A DNA stretch of 64,000 bases from a bacterium (GTDB lineage Bacteria > Vulcanimicrobiota > Vulcanimicrobiia > Vulcanimicrobiales > Vulcanimicrobiaceae). The notes beneath the pieces were generated by a model. That model was given only the letters and a program-made list of their open reading frames with translations. It had not been told where the DNA came from and did no database searches. Positions 26,969-41,215 of the stretch are shown here, in pieces; the stretch's first letter is position 1, and every line of letters begins with the position of its first letter. Both the position numbers and the translations under genes were made by a program. The stretch spans positions 1-64,000 of the forward strand of contig JAJYFL010000001.1 of assembly GCA_021790935.1 (NCBI GenBank), in the 5' to 3' direction.

Positions 26969-27459
26969 TATTGCTGTACCACGTGGACGTGGCCGCGCAG
27001 GTGGAGTTCGTGAGTCGCCATATCCATGATCGCCGTATCGGCCTCCATCGAATTCGCACCTTGCACGAAGTGCACGTTCCCGGTCGCGGTGTAGATTCGC
27101 GAGACGCCGTCCACGGTGAGTTTGTCGCAGGTCAGCGTTGCCGGCTCTGCCTTCCCCGGCTTGCTCGCGCCGGAGATCGCCGAGAAGGTTCCACGGTCGT
27201 CGTGCATGACGACGTGGCCGTAGAGATTGGCGATTTTGCGTTTTTCGTTTCCGTCGGCGCGATCCGCGTCGATACTGCTTCCCGGACGCGTAAGACGCAC
27301 GTGGTCGGGCGCGCTAAAGTTGCCGCTCGTCCAATGATAGTCGAACTGGGATGTCGACATCTGCCAGTCGCCGAACGTCAACTTTGCCTGCGGGCCGGCC
27401 GCAAGCACGGCCTGCGTGCCGAGCGCAAGGGCCATCCACAAGACCGCGATCCTCTTCAT
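26968..27459 (-). CDS. LptA/OstA-like periplasmic protein (first copy)
   Basis: 163 residues from ATG 27459 (a GTG at 27468 is possible). Signal peptide IAVLWMALALGTQAVLAA. The mature protein has GNFSAPDHVRLTRPGSSIDADRADG and YGHVVMHDDRGTFSA and YTATGNVHFVQG, aligning by eye with the second copy. The pair therefore looks like a tandem duplication followed by divergence; whether both act in lipopolysaccharide transport is unknown. Confidence 0.8.
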   Translation of the reverse strand: MKRIAVLWMALALGTQAVLAAGPQAKLTFGDWQMSTSQFDYHWTSGNFSAPDHVRLTRPGSSIDADRADGNEKRKIANLYGHVVMHDDRGTFSAISGASKPGKAEPATLTCDKLTVDGVSRIYTATGNVHFVQGANSMEADTAIMDMATHELHLRGHVHVVQQ

Positions 27460-27471
27460 CGTCACCACATT

Positions 27472-28130
27472 CTACACGTTAGATCGAAACTTCGCTGGGT
27501 GAGTAACGACCGGACCGATCCGTTCGACGATGCGGTCGACCGAGAGCACCCCCTCGCGCAGCAGCACCGTTTGCGGGCCGGAGACGTCGATGATAGTCGA
27601 TTCGGCCTGCCAGCGCGTAGGCCCGTTTTCAACCAGCAGGTCGGCCGGAGGCAAGGTCTGCCAATCGCCCGCCCCGAGGTAGGCGCTCTCCCCGCTAGGG
27701 TTCGCGCTGGTCGCAGCCAGCGGGCCGCAGCGTTCCAGGATCGCCCGGCAGACCGGATCGTCGGGCACCCGAAAGCCCAGCGTCGCGAGACCCGCCGTGA
27801 CGTCTTCGGGGATGAACGCCGGACGGCGGACGATGATCGTAACCGGCCCGGGCATCAGGCGGCGCGCGGCATGCACGGCGCGCGCGTTGTCGCGTGCGTA
27901 CTCGACGAACTCGGCTACCGTCGCGACGTGCAGCGAGAGCGGCTTGTTCCGCGGTCGCCGCTTGGCGCCGTAGATGCGCGCGAGCGCGCCTGCGTCGTAC
28001 GGGTCGCACCCGATGCCGTAGACGGTATCGGTCGGAAAGACCGCGACGCCGCCCGCAAAGATCGTGGCGGCCACCGCTTCGACGACCTGCACCAGGCGCT
28101 CCGCGCGCGCGTCGATCACGCGCGCGACGT

Positions 28131-28149
<19 letters not shown>
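27472..28149 (-). CDS. tsaC: L-threonylcarbamoyladenylate synthase (TsaC/Sua5, YrdC domain)
   Basis: 225 residues from ATG 28149. It makes the adenylate used for t6A37 in ANN-decoding tRNAs. The YrdC signatures are present: FPTDTVYGIGCDP, KRRPRNKPLSLHV (KR...KP substrate loop) and SANPSGE. The C-terminal 25 residues resemble the start of a Sua5 linker but the Sua5 domain itself is absent. The start lies inside the tail of the GH57 gene (19-base overlap). Confidence 0.93.
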
Positions 28150-32014
<3,865 letters not shown>

Positions 32015-32018
<4 letters not shown>

Positions 32019-32416
32019 CTCGGCCAGGCCTCGCAATCCAGAAGGCGGTCGTCAAACGAGCCGCCGCGCAGGCGCAACCGCATCGAGTCGCCGGGTGCCG
32101 GTTCGAGGAATAGCTCGAAATAGTCGTCGCCGCCTACCTCGAACATGCGAGCGCGCGCATCGTAGACTTCGCCGGAGAAGCGCCGGCCGACTGCATCGAC
32201 GATCCGCACGCGGCCGTCGGAATAGAGTCCTACGGCGAAGGCAACGGCACCATCGCCGGCACGCAGGTACCGGGCGCCGCTATCCGCGACGTCGGCCAAG
32301 AATCGGGGCGGCCCGGCCGGTTTCACCCCGGGGAGGGTAGCGCGCTCGACGACGGCCAGAGCCGCGAGCTCCAGCGCGATCTCCGAAAGAATCAGCCAAC
32401 CAGGCGCGCGAGGCAC
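32015..32416 (-). CDS. Hypothetical protein between atpC and murA
   Basis: 133 residues starting at GTG 32416, 22 bases after atpC. The first helix is hydrophobic (WLILSEIALELAALAVV), then a beta-rich domain (AVAFAVGLYSDGRVRIVDAVG, YFELFLEPAPGDSMRLRLRGG). I do not recognise the family. Its place corresponds to small ywmA/ywmB-type genes between the ATP synthase operon and murA in Bacillus, but no sequence likeness is claimed. Confidence 0.65.
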
Positions 32417-32438
32417 GAGAGGCTGCTTCGCCGGAGCC

Positions 32439-32857
32439 TCATTGGTGTCCGGTCAAGCGGAGTTTGGCAGCGGCAAAATCGATAGCGGCCTGTTCCCGCG
32501 CAAACGCGGCTCCATCGGCTCCGGCCGCCTTCTGGCGCGCCGACGCTTCGCTCTGTTCCTGACGCGCCTGCGAGATGTCGACCTCCTCGAATCCTAACGC
32601 GCGATCGACCAGCACCGTAACGCGCTCCGGGAGCGCCTGCATAAAACCTTCGCCCGTTGCCAGCTCGAGCCGCCGCGACGCGCCCGCCTCGACGACATTG
32701 GCTCGCAACACGCCGGGCCGCAGCGCGCTCAAGAACGGCGCGTGCTTGGGAAGAATGCCTTCCTCCCCTTCGGTCGTTACGGCGATGACCAACTCGGCGT
32801 CCCCTTCGAAGATCACCTTGGTCGGAGTGATCAGCGTGAATGGAATCGTCGTGGCCA

Positions 32858-32858
<1 letters not shown>
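32439..32858 (-). CDS. atpC: F-type ATP synthase epsilon subunit
   Basis: 139 residues; the ATG overlaps the atpD stop (TAATG). The N-terminal beta sandwich is standard (TPTKVIFEGDAELVIAVTTEGEEGILPKHAPFL is the conserved stretch), followed by the C-terminal helical hairpin (ISQARQEQSEASARQK...) that regulates rotation. Cytoplasmic part of the central stalk. Confidence 0.95.
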
Positions 32859-34330
<1,472 letters not shown>

Positions 34331-34385
34331 TCAAACGTTTCCTTCTCTTGCGTGTATTCGGTGGTCGCGCTCGGCGGAACTCATG

Positions 34386-34537
34386 CCGGGATGAGGGCGG
34401 CGTACCCGCCGGTACCGGGGGCTCTGAGAATCGCCCGAAGCCAGGATGGCGAGAGGGCGATTTCAGGCAGTAGCGCTTTCACAGGATGTGAAAGCGCGGG
34501 CGTCCCCGGTACCGGCGGGTACGCCGCCCTCATCCGG
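34386..34537. repeat. 152-bp structured element with 31-bp inverted arms between atpG and atpD
   Basis: Arms at 34390-34420 and 34504-34534 are perfect 31-base inverted repeats, extended outward by CCG/CGG with one extra base. Inside are two further hairpins. One pairs GAATCGCCC with GGGCGATTTC and has an inner GCC-AGGAT-GGC hairpin. The other, at 34473-34497, has 10-base arms GCGCTTTCAC / GTGAAAGCGC and loop AGGAT. The result is a three-way or cruciform fold. The right arm contains the atpG stop codon. Such a form suggests a small non-autonomous mobile repeat or a structured mRNA spacer. Confidence 0.85.
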
Positions 34538-35396
34538 AGAGCGCCTCCGCGCCGCCGACGATCTCCAACAGTTCCTTGGTGATCGCGGCTTGACGCGCGT
34601 TGTTCATGGCAATCGTAAGTTCGTCTATGAGCTTTCCGGCGTTGTCGGTGGCATTACTCATGGCGAGCAGTTGAGCGGCGAAGAACGCTGCGTCGGTTTC
34701 GAGCATGGCCGAAAATATCGTGAACTCCAGATACTTGGGCAGCAGGCGCGAGAGCACGAACTCCGGTGAGGGTGAGAACTCGACCGCGCCCCGATGCCCG
34801 CCGGGCGCGGTCTCGCCGGCGACCTCGGTTGCGACGATGGGGATCAGGCGGCGCAGCTCGGGCCTTTGCGAGATCCGCGTGACGATCTTCGGCGAGATCA
34901 GCACGATCTCGCAGATCTTGCCCGCAGCAAAATCGTCGGCGACGCGCTGCGCGACATCCCGCGCGGTATCGATCTTCGCCCGTGCGCCGAGCGGCCAGGT
35001 GGCGTGATCCGGCTGGCCCATGCGCCGGACGGCATTACGCGCTTTTATCCCAACGGTGTAAAAGACCGCTTGGGGATGCTCGCCGCGGTAGAGCTCGCCC
35101 GCCCGCACGACGTTCGAGTTGAAGGCACCCGCCAGACCCTTGTCGGCCGCCATGAGGACCGCGCCCGGAGGTACGCCGGAGCGGCCCGGCTTCATGAACG
35201 GATGGTCGACGCTCCCGACGGCGAGGACCAGATCGCGCAGCATCTCGCCAAGCGCATCGGCATACGGACGCGCCTGAGCGCGCGCCGTCTCGGCACGACG
35301 AATCTTCGCCGCGGCGACCTGTTTCATCGCCTTGGTGATCTGCTGCGTGTTCTTCAGCGACGCAATCCGCTCGCGAAGATCCTTTACCGATGCCAT
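34530..35396 (-). CDS. atpG: F-type ATP synthase gamma subunit
   Basis: 288 residues, the rotating shaft. The N-terminal helix LRERIASLKNTQQITKAMKQVAAAKIRRAE and the C-terminal helix AMSNATDNAGKLIDELT...QAAITKELLEIVGGAEAL are both highly characteristic. The ATG overlaps the atpA stop (TAATG). Its last codons and stop fall within the inverted-repeat element, so the element shapes the C-terminus (AEALSG). Confidence 0.97.
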   Translation of the reverse strand: MASVKDLRERIASLKNTQQITKAMKQVAAAKIRRAETARAQARPYADALGEMLRDLVLAVGSVDHPFMKPGRSGVPPGAVLMAADKGLAGAFNSNVVRAGELYRGEHPQAVFYTVGIKARNAVRRMGQPDHATWPLGARAKIDTARDVAQRVADDFAAGKICEIVLISPKIVTRISQRPELRRLIPIVATEVAGETAPGGHRGAVEFSPSPEFVLSRLLPKYLEFTIFSAMLETDAAFFAAQLLAMSNATDNAGKLIDELTIAMNNARQAAITKELLEIVGGAEALSG

Positions 35397-36895
35397 TAGA
35401 AGCTCTTGTTGAACTCCGCTAGCGTCGCTTCGAGCTGCCCCTTCACGCCGTCGGAGAGCTGGCCCGTTTCGGCGATCGAATTCGCGACCGTGGGGGCCGC
35501 GCGGTGCAGGTAACCGACGAACGCGGTCGCCCACTCCTGTAGGCGCGGCGTCGGCACGTCGTTGACGAATCCTTTGGTAGCGCCGTAGAGAATCGCAACC
35601 TGGTCTTCGACGGGCATCGGCTGGTACTGCGGCTGCTTTAGCAACTCCGTGAGCTTCTCGCCGCGCAGCAGCTGCATCTGCGTCGCTTTGTCGAGATCGC
35701 TGGCCAGCTTCGCGAAGGCCGCGAGATCGCGATACTGCGCGAGCTCGAGCTTCAACTGCCCGGCCACGGATTTCATGGCCTTGGTCTGCGCGGAGCCGCC
35801 GACGCGCGATACCGAGAGGCCGACATCGATGGCGGGGCGGATGCCTTGGAAGAAGAGACTCGGCGTAAGGTAGATCTGGCCGTCGGTAATCGAGATGACG
35901 TTGGTCGGAATGTACGCCGAAAAATCGCCTGCCTGCGTCTCGATGATCGGGAGCGCCGTCAGCGAGCCGCCGCCGAGTTCGTCGGAGAGTTTCGCAGCGC
36001 GCTCGAGAAGACGGGAGTGCAGGAAGAAGACGTCGCCCGGATACGCCTCGCGTCCCGGCGGGCGGCGAAGCAGCAACGCCATCTCGCGATAGGACTGCGC
36101 GTGCTTGGTCAGATCGTCGTAGATGATGAGGACGTCCTTGCCGCCGTACATCAACTCCTCGCCCATCGCGCAACCCGCGAACGGGGCGATCCAGCGCAGC
36201 GCCGCCGCTTCGGACGGCCCGACGGCCACGATCGTCGTGTACTCGAGCGCGCCCTTCTGCTCGAGCGTCTGGGCGAGCGCGGCAACCGTCGAGTTCTTCT
36301 GGCCGACCGCAACGTAGATGCAGAAAACGCCGCGGCCTCTTTGATTGATGATCGTATCGACCGCGATGGCCGTCTTACCGGTGCTGCGGTCCCCGATGAT
36401 CAACTCGCGCTGACCTTTGCCGATCGGAATCAGCGCGTCGATCGCACGAATGCCCGTGGGCAGCGACTGTTTGACGGGTTGGCGTTGCACGACGCTCGGG
36501 GCCACGTTCTCGATCGTGCGGTACCGGCTCGTCTCGATCGGCCCTTTGCCGTCGACCGGCTGCCCGAGCGGATTGACGACGCGCCCGAGCAGCGCTTCGC
36601 CGACCGGAACCGACGCGATACGCCCCGTCCGGCGAACCTTGTCGCCCTCTTTGATCCCCGCATCGGAGCCGAGGATGACCACGCCGACGTTGTCCTCTTC
36701 CAAGTTGAGCGCTACGCCTTGGAGGCCGCTCGGGAATTCGACGAGCTCCGATGCGCGCACGCTCTGCAAGCCGTAGACGCGCGCAAGGTTCGCCCCCACC
36801 TCGATAACGGTCCCGACTTCGTCTTCCTGAACGTCGGACGTGAAGTTGGCTATCTGCTGCTTCAGGATACCGGCGATTTCGTCTGCGTTTATCAT
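35396..36895 (-). CDS. atpA: F-type ATP synthase alpha subunit
   Basis: 499 residues. Walker A is [13 protein letters not shown], the nucleotide-site signature [16 protein letters not shown] is intact, and the N-terminal helix [14 protein letters not shown] interacts with delta. ATG 36895, 18 bases after atpH. Confidence 0.98.
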   Translation of the reverse strand: MINADEIAGILKQQIANFTSDVQEDEVGTVIEVGANLARVYGLQSVRASELVEFPSGLQGVALNLEEDNVGVVILGSDAGIKEGDKVRRTGRIASVPVGEALLGRVVNPLGQPVDGKGPIETSRYRTIENVAPSVVQRQPVKQSLPTGIRAIDALIPIGKGQRELIIGDRSTGKTAIAVDTIINQRGRGVFCIYVAVGQKNSTVAALAQTLEQKGALEYTTIVAVGPSEAAALRWIAPFAGCAMGEELMYGGKDVLIIYDDLTKHAQSYREMALLLRRPPGREAYPGDVFFLHSRLLERAAKLSDELGGGSLTALPIIETQAGDFSAYIPTNVISITDGQIYLTPSLFFQGIRPAIDVGLSVSRVGGSAQTKAMKSVAGQLKLELAQYRDLAAFAKLASDLDKATQMQLLRGEKLTELLKQPQYQPMPVEDQVAILYGATKGFVNDVPTPRLQEWATAFVGYLHRAAPTVANSIAETGQLSDGVKGQLEATLAEFNKSF

Positions 36896-36913
36896 CTGTT
36901 AGAGTGGCTCCGA

Positions 36914-37456
36914 TCAGTTTCTTGCAAAGAGCGTTCGGGAGAGTTCGTCGAGGCGCCCGGCGACCGAACCGTCGATCCGCCGGTCGCCCATCGTGATGCG
37001 CACGCCGCCGATCAGCCGTGGATCGACCGTCTGCGTCACGTCGAATTTCTTGAGGTAGATGCGCTCCAGCCGCTCGACCATCGCCCGCAACCGCTCCGGC
37101 GCCAGTTCCTTGGCGGAGGTGACGGTCAGGCGCTCGGCCCCGCGTGACGCCAGCTCGAGCAGGTCGTACTGTGCGACGATCTCGCGCAGCAACGCTTCGC
37201 GCCGCTTACGAACCAAGAGCAGCACCAGGTTCACGGCCACGTCGTCGGCCCGGCCCGCAAAGGCCTCGGACAACACGCGTATCTTTTCTTTGCGCGCGAG
37301 CACCGGCGAGAGGAAGAACGCCTTGGCAGACTCGTCTGCATAGATGGCGCCGGCGAGCGCGTGCAGGTCCTTGGCAACGTCTTCGACCACGGCGCGTTCC
37401 GCAGCTAATTCGAAGGCGGCGGCCGCATAACGGCGGGCTACGGTTTCGCTGGCCAT
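36914..37456 (-). CDS. atpH: F-type ATP synthase delta subunit
   Basis: 180 residues of the OSCP/delta family. The N-terminal six-helix domain (ARRYAAAAFELAAE...KAFFLSPVLARKEK) and C-terminal GGVRITMGDRRIDGSVAGRL are typical. It connects the peripheral stalk to the head. ATG overlaps the b-subunit stop by one base (TGATG). Confidence 0.94.
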   Translation of the reverse strand: MASETVARRYAAAAFELAAERAVVEDVAKDLHALAGAIYADESAKAFFLSPVLARKEKIRVLSEAFAGRADDVAVNLVLLLVRKRREALLREIVAQYDLLELASRGAERLTVTSAKELAPERLRAMVERLERIYLKKFDVTQTVDPRLIGGVRITMGDRRIDGSVAGRLDELSRTLFARN

Positions 37457-37944
37457 CAGTTCCTGCTCGTTCCTAAGGTGCCGATAAAGGCATCGACGAG
37501 GCCGGCGTGAAGCGCCGGCGTAACGCGCGCTGCGGCATCCGAGCGCGCCAAGACCAGCGCCCGTTCGAGCATCTCGTCGCGCAGCTGGACCGCCGCGTTC
37601 GCGCGCGCCAAGTCGAGTTCTCCGCGGGCGTTGTTCAAGGCGCGCTCCCCCGATTCGCGGGCCTCGGCGAGCGCTTGGACTCGCTCTCGCTCGGCCTGGA
37701 TGGCGACGCGCTCCGCAATCGCTTGGGCGTCGCCGCGCGCATCCATCATCTCCTGCCGTAGCCGGGCGATAGCGGCTCGCGACTCGTCGCGATGACGTTC
37801 GTTCTCCTCGATCTCTCGGTTCTGTGCCTCCTGCGCCGCGGCTACCGCCGGTTGAGCGAATTTGAACCACAGGAAGATCAGCACGCCCATGAAGAGCAGC
37901 GCGGAGAGGCCCTGGCTCGCTACGGAGATCGCGTTGTAGTTCAT
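37456..37944 (-). CDS. atpF: F-type ATP synthase b-type subunit (second copy)
   Basis: 162 residues: one membrane helix (LSALLFMGVLIFLWFKFAQP) followed by a long charged coiled coil with many Glu, Arg and Ala. Peripheral stalk. Encoded after another b-type gene, so the enzyme probably has a heterodimeric b/b' stalk. ATG 37944 overlaps the b' stop (ATGA). Confidence 0.9.
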   Translation of the reverse strand: MNYNAISVASQGLSALLFMGVLIFLWFKFAQPAVAAAQEAQNREIEENERHRDESRAAIARLRQEMMDARGDAQAIAERVAIQAERERVQALAEARESGERALNNARGELDLARANAAVQLRDEMLERALVLARSDAAARVTPALHAGLVDAFIGTLGTSRN

Positions 37945-38372
37945 CGCGCGCCCTCCGAGATGGCCCGCGCCACCATGAGACCTGCAAGTTCGCGAACGGT
38001 CTGCGGCTCGCGCACGCGCGCCACCTTCAATTCGCCGTCGACGGTGCGATGGGCCGCAGCGACGATCTCCGCAACCTCTCGCGCGTACCGGGCCGCCGAC
38101 TCCGCCACCTGGTTCGAGATCTCGGCCCGAGCTCTCGCAAGCGCATGCTCCGCCTCCCGCCGCGCGGCAGCCCGAATGTTTTCGGCCTGTGCGCGCAACG
38201 ACGCGGCTTCGGTCTGAAACCGTTCCCGCTCGTCGAGCAAAGCGTCGATATACGCCCGCCTCGCGCGCACCGCGCGGCCGACGGGACGCAAAAAGATCGC
38301 GTTCAACAGCACGAAGAATATCGCGAAGTTGATGATCTGGACGGCGAAGGTCCCGTCGATTTTGAGAAACAT
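37941..38372 (-). CDS. F-type ATP synthase b-type subunit (first copy, b')
   Basis: 143 residues. N-terminal membrane helix IINFAIFFVLLNAIFLRPVG followed by a coiled coil (YIDALLDERERFQTEAASLRAQ). It is shorter than the next copy and has the conserved F-L-RP-V-G after the helix seen in b and b' subunits. Which of the two is b and which b' cannot be decided by eye. Confidence 0.9.
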   Translation of the reverse strand: MFLKIDGTFAVQIINFAIFFVLLNAIFLRPVGRAVRARRAYIDALLDERERFQTEAASLRAQAENIRAAARREAEHALARARAEISNQVAESAARYAREVAEIVAAAHRTVDGELKVARVREPQTVRELAGLMVARAISEGAR

Positions 38373-38395
38373 CGTTCTCTTGCTCGGCCGGAAAC

Positions 38396-38677
38396 CTAGT
38401 GTGCGAGCAGCGTGGCGACCATCGCCGGGACCTTCGCCACCACGAAGAACAAGTAGAGCGCGAAGCCCAGCCCGATAATCGGGAAGACTTCAAGCACGCC
38501 GACGCCCAAGAACATGAAGGTCAAGATGTTCGGGCGTGCTTCGGGCTGGCGCGCGATCGCTTCCACGGCTTTGGCCGCGACGTTACCGTCGCCGATCGCC
38601 GAGCCGAACGCGGCCGCCGCCATGATCAGCGAAAAACCGATGATGCCGGCAAATACGATGAGAGTTGCGGAAGTCAC
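38396..38677 (-). CDS. atpE: F-type ATP synthase c subunit
   Basis: 93 residues from GTG 38677 behind AGGAG. Two membrane helices joined by the polar loop ARQPEARPN. The ion-carrying Glu is in FLGVGVLEVFPIIGL. The residue after it is Val, and the Gln and Thr ligands of sodium-type rings are not evident, which suggests proton coupling. Confidence 0.95.
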   Translation of the reverse strand: MTSATLIVFAGIIGFSLIMAAAAFGSAIGDGNVAAKAVEAIARQPEARPNILTFMFLGVGVLEVFPIIGLGFALYLFFVVAKVPAMVATLLAH

Positions 38678-38709
38678 GATGCTCCTCTTTCGAAATGGGA
38701 TTCGTTGCG

Positions 38710-39441
38710 TTAGTGCTCTTCGCCGACGGCCATCGCCAAATAGACGATCGTCAATAGCGTAAAGACGAACGCCTGGACCGTACCGATGAAGAAATTGAGA
38801 AACTGGATGAGGATGGGAACGAACGCTGCCGCCAGCGAGAGGTCGAAGGGGCCGATTTTTACGTGGGATTCGATGATCTCGCTTACGACGTATAACAGAA
38901 TCTCGCCGACGAAGATGTTGAAGAACAGTCGCAGCGAGAGCGTTACCGGCCTGGCGAGTTCCTCGATGATGTTGAGCGGAAGGAGCGGCCAGAACGGTTT
39001 GGCAAAATGCTTGTAGAATCCGAGCCCGTACTTTCGCACGGCTACGACCTGAATCATAACGAAGACGAGTACGGCGTAGGCGGCGGTGGTATTGAGATCG
39101 CTGGTCGGCGAGCCGCCGTAGGCGAAACCCATGAGCTTCAGCGGGATGAAACCGACTTGGTTCAAGAGGAAGATATAGATGAAGAGGCTTACGAAGAAGG
39201 GGACGAACGGTTCCCCGTTGCGGCCCAAGACGCCGATCGCGAGATCCGATAGGTAGTTGATGAGCCCTTCGAAGATCGTCGCTCGCTTGAGGACGCGGGG
39301 CGAGCGGTAGCTCGCCGCAATCCACCAGAAGAACGCCAACGACAACAGCATGACGACCCAGGTCATCACGATGGTATCTCCGTGCACCTCGCCCAGGACG
39401 GGCACGTGCCAGATTACATGGTCGCCTATTTGTTCGTGCAC
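38710..39441 (-). CDS. atpB: F-type ATP synthase a subunit
   Basis: 243 residues, five or six membrane helices, half-channels for protons. The essential Arg lies in RPVTLSLRLFFNIFVGE and the C-terminal FIGTVQAFVFTLLTIVYL is conserved. GTG 39441 overlaps the end of the preceding small gene by 16 bases. Confidence 0.96.
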   Translation of the reverse strand: MHEQIGDHVIWHVPVLGEVHGDTIVMTWVVMLLSLAFFWWIAASYRSPRVLKRATIFEGLINYLSDLAIGVLGRNGEPFVPFFVSLFIYIFLLNQVGFIPLKLMGFAYGGSPTSDLNTTAAYAVLVFVMIQVVAVRKYGLGFYKHFAKPFWPLLPLNIIEELARPVTLSLRLFFNIFVGEILLYVVSEIIESHVKIGPFDLSLAAAFVPILIQFLNFFIGTVQAFVFTLLTIVYLAMAVGEEH

Positions 39442-39875
39442 GTCTTCTCTTGCATGTCGGCGCGCCGCAGGACGATCCCGTAGAGCGCCAGCGGCGTGAA
39501 AAATCCGGTGAAGTAAGAACCGAGCGTCAAAACCGACGGTGCCCGGAGCGCCAACACCACCGGAACTATACCGAAGAGACCGATTCGCAGAAAACTACTT
39601 AAGACGAACGTCCCGACGCTCCGGCCATCGACGAGGCGCTCGTTTCCGTACATAGTCAAGAGCGAGTTTGCGATGCCGCAAAGCCCCCCGACCGCGAGCG
39701 CCAGACCGGGGACCGGGTACCAGTGGGCGACGAGTGGGGCGAGGAGGGCGACCGGCAACAACGATCCTAAGCCAACAGACCACTTCATCTTACGGTAGGT
39801 GGCGGCGGCTTCGGCGGGGCTGTAACTACGGCGGCCCGGTAGCGTTTCCTGCTCCGGCCGCGGCGGCTCGGCCAC
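39426..39875 (-). CDS. ATP synthase subunit I-like membrane protein
   Basis: 149 residues with about four hydrophobic segments (residues 33-55, 58-75, 88-108, 115-137) after a charged N-terminus. The position directly before atpB and the topology fit AtpI, a helper for c-ring assembly or cation supply. No diagnostic motif was found, so the call rests on place and topology. Confidence 0.7.
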   Translation of the reverse strand: MAEPPRPEQETLPGRRSYSPAEAAATYRKMKWSVGLGSLLPVALLAPLVAHWYPVPGLALAVGGLCGIANSLLTMYGNERLVDGRSVGTFVLSSFLRIGLFGIVPVVLALRAPSVLTLGSYFTGFFTPLALYGIVLRRADMQEKTCTNK

Positions 39876-39878
39876 GGT

Positions 39879-40061
39879 TCAGAGCGCGGAGCGAAGCAAG
39901 CGGTAGACTCCGTACGCGCCGAGCGCGAGGCCGGCGAGCAGGCCGCCGAGCACCCACAGCCATCGGCCCGTCTGCTCGGCCAGCAGCACACCCGCGGCGA
40001 CGCAGAGACCGACGGCCGCAACGAAGCCCGCTCCTGCCCCGATCAGGGGCATCGTCTTCAC
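39879..40061 (-). CDS. Small two-helix membrane protein, AtpZ-like
   Basis: 60 residues from GTG 40061, which overlaps the wecB stop (GTGA); ATG 40052 is three codons in. Two hydrophobic helices are joined by a short turn with QTGRWLW: GAGAGFVAAVGLCVAAGVLLAE and VLGGLLAGLALGAYGVYRLL. AtpZ proteins share this hairpin and precede AtpI in many operons. Confidence 0.6.
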   Translation of the reverse strand: MKTMPLIGAGAGFVAAVGLCVAAGVLLAEQTGRWLWVLGGLLAGLALGAYGVYRLLRSAL

Positions 40062-41215
40062 GGCGCGGCCTCGCCTTCGCCGAAGGGCGCCGGGTACGAG
40101 CCGCCTCGCAGCCGGGCCAGCAGCCACGCCACGATGCGCTGGGCGGCGCGGCCGTCCCCGTAGGGGTTGTGCGCATGCGCCATCCGGTCGTAGGCCGCGC
40201 GGTCGGTCAGCAGCCGGCGTGCCGCTTCGAAGATTCGCGCGCCGTTCGGCCCGACGAGCTCGAGCGTCCCGGCCTCCAAACCCTCCGGCCGCTCGGTCTC
40301 CTCGCGCATGACCAGCACCGGCTTGGCGAGGCACGGCGCCTCCTCTTGCAGTCCGCCGGAATCGGTGAGCACGAAGCTGCAACTCGCCACGGCGGCGACC
40401 ATCTCGGCATAGTTCACCGGTTCGACCAGGACGACGCCCGGTACCCCGCCTAGGAGCCGGTGCGCGACCGGCCGCACGTGCGGAGAGGGGTGGACTGGCC
40501 AGTAGATCTGGGGGTGCATCGGGAGCTCCACGATCGCGCGCATGGCCTCGCAGATTTCAACCATGTGCGGATGGTTCTCGCGCCGGTGGGCGGTAACCGC
40601 GACGATGGGGCGCTCGGGATCCAGGCGTTCCCAGCCCGGAGGGCGCGGCAGGTCGGTGCGCCGCGCGGTGCCGAGAAAGGCATCGATCACGGTATTGCCG
40701 GTAACGATGACGTCCTCGCTCTTCACGTTCTCCTGCAGCAGGTGCCGCTTCGCGAGCTGCGTGGGAGAGAAGTGATACGAGGCGATCGTGCCGGTGATCC
40801 GGCGATTCATCTCTTCGGGAAACGGCAGCCAGCGATCGCTCGTGCGCAGGCCCGCTTCGACGTGACCGACGGGGAGGTGCGCGTAGAATGACGCCAGCGC
40901 CGCCGCCGTGCTGGTCGTCGTATCGCCGTGCACGAGCACGACGTCGGGCCGGGCTCGCGCGAGCACCGGTTCCATGCCCTCGAGCACGCGGGTCGTTATC
41001 TGCGTGAGCGTCTGGTCGGCCGTCATGATGTCCAGATCGTAGTGCGGCTCGATCGAAAACAACGCGAGCAGGTCGTCGAGCATCTCGCGGTGCTGAGCCG
41101 TCACGCAGACCACCGGTTCGATCTGCGGATGCGCGGCTAGCGCTCGCACCACGGGCGCCATTTTGATCGTGTCCGGCCGCGTGCCGAACACCGTCATTAC
41201 TTTGAGCTTGCTCAT
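40058..41215 (-). CDS. wecB: UDP-N-acetylglucosamine 2-epimerase (non-hydrolysing)
   Basis: 385 residues from ATG 41215 (overlap ATGA). Converts UDP-GlcNAc to UDP-ManNAc for wall polymers or surface glycans. GT-B fold signatures: VMTVFGTRPDTIKMAPV, VLVHGDTTTS, VGHVEAGLRT, AHRRENH, and DSGGLQEEA. The usual GTRPEAIK is GTRPDTIK here. It sits between a WecA-type transferase and the ATP synthase operon, as mnaA does in several Bacillota. Confidence 0.95.
   Translation of the reverse strand: MSKLKVMTVFGTRPDTIKMAPVVRALAAHPQIEPVVCVTAQHREMLDDLLALFSIEPHYDLDIMTADQTLTQITTRVLEGMEPVLARARPDVVLVHGDTTTSTAAALASFYAHLPVGHVEAGLRTSDRWLPFPEEMNRRITGTIASYHFSPTQLAKRHLLQENVKSEDVIVTGNTVIDAFLGTARRTDLPRPPGWERLDPERPIVAVTAHRRENHPHMVEICEAMRAIVELPMHPQIYWPVHPSPHVRPVAHRLLGGVPGVVLVEPVNYAEMVAAVASCSFVLTDSGGLQEEAPCLAKPVLVMREETERPEGLEAGTLELVGPNGARIFEAARRLLTDRAAYDRMAHAHNPYGDGRAAQRIVAWLLARLRGGSYPAPFGEGEAAP

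Noticed and set aside
34386-34537. CsrA/RsmA-sequestering RNA, because both hairpin loops contain GGA
   Set aside because: The GGA loops are on the plus strand, opposite to the atp transcript, the A-N-GGA context is not met, and no promoter is visible. Kept only as a structured repeat.
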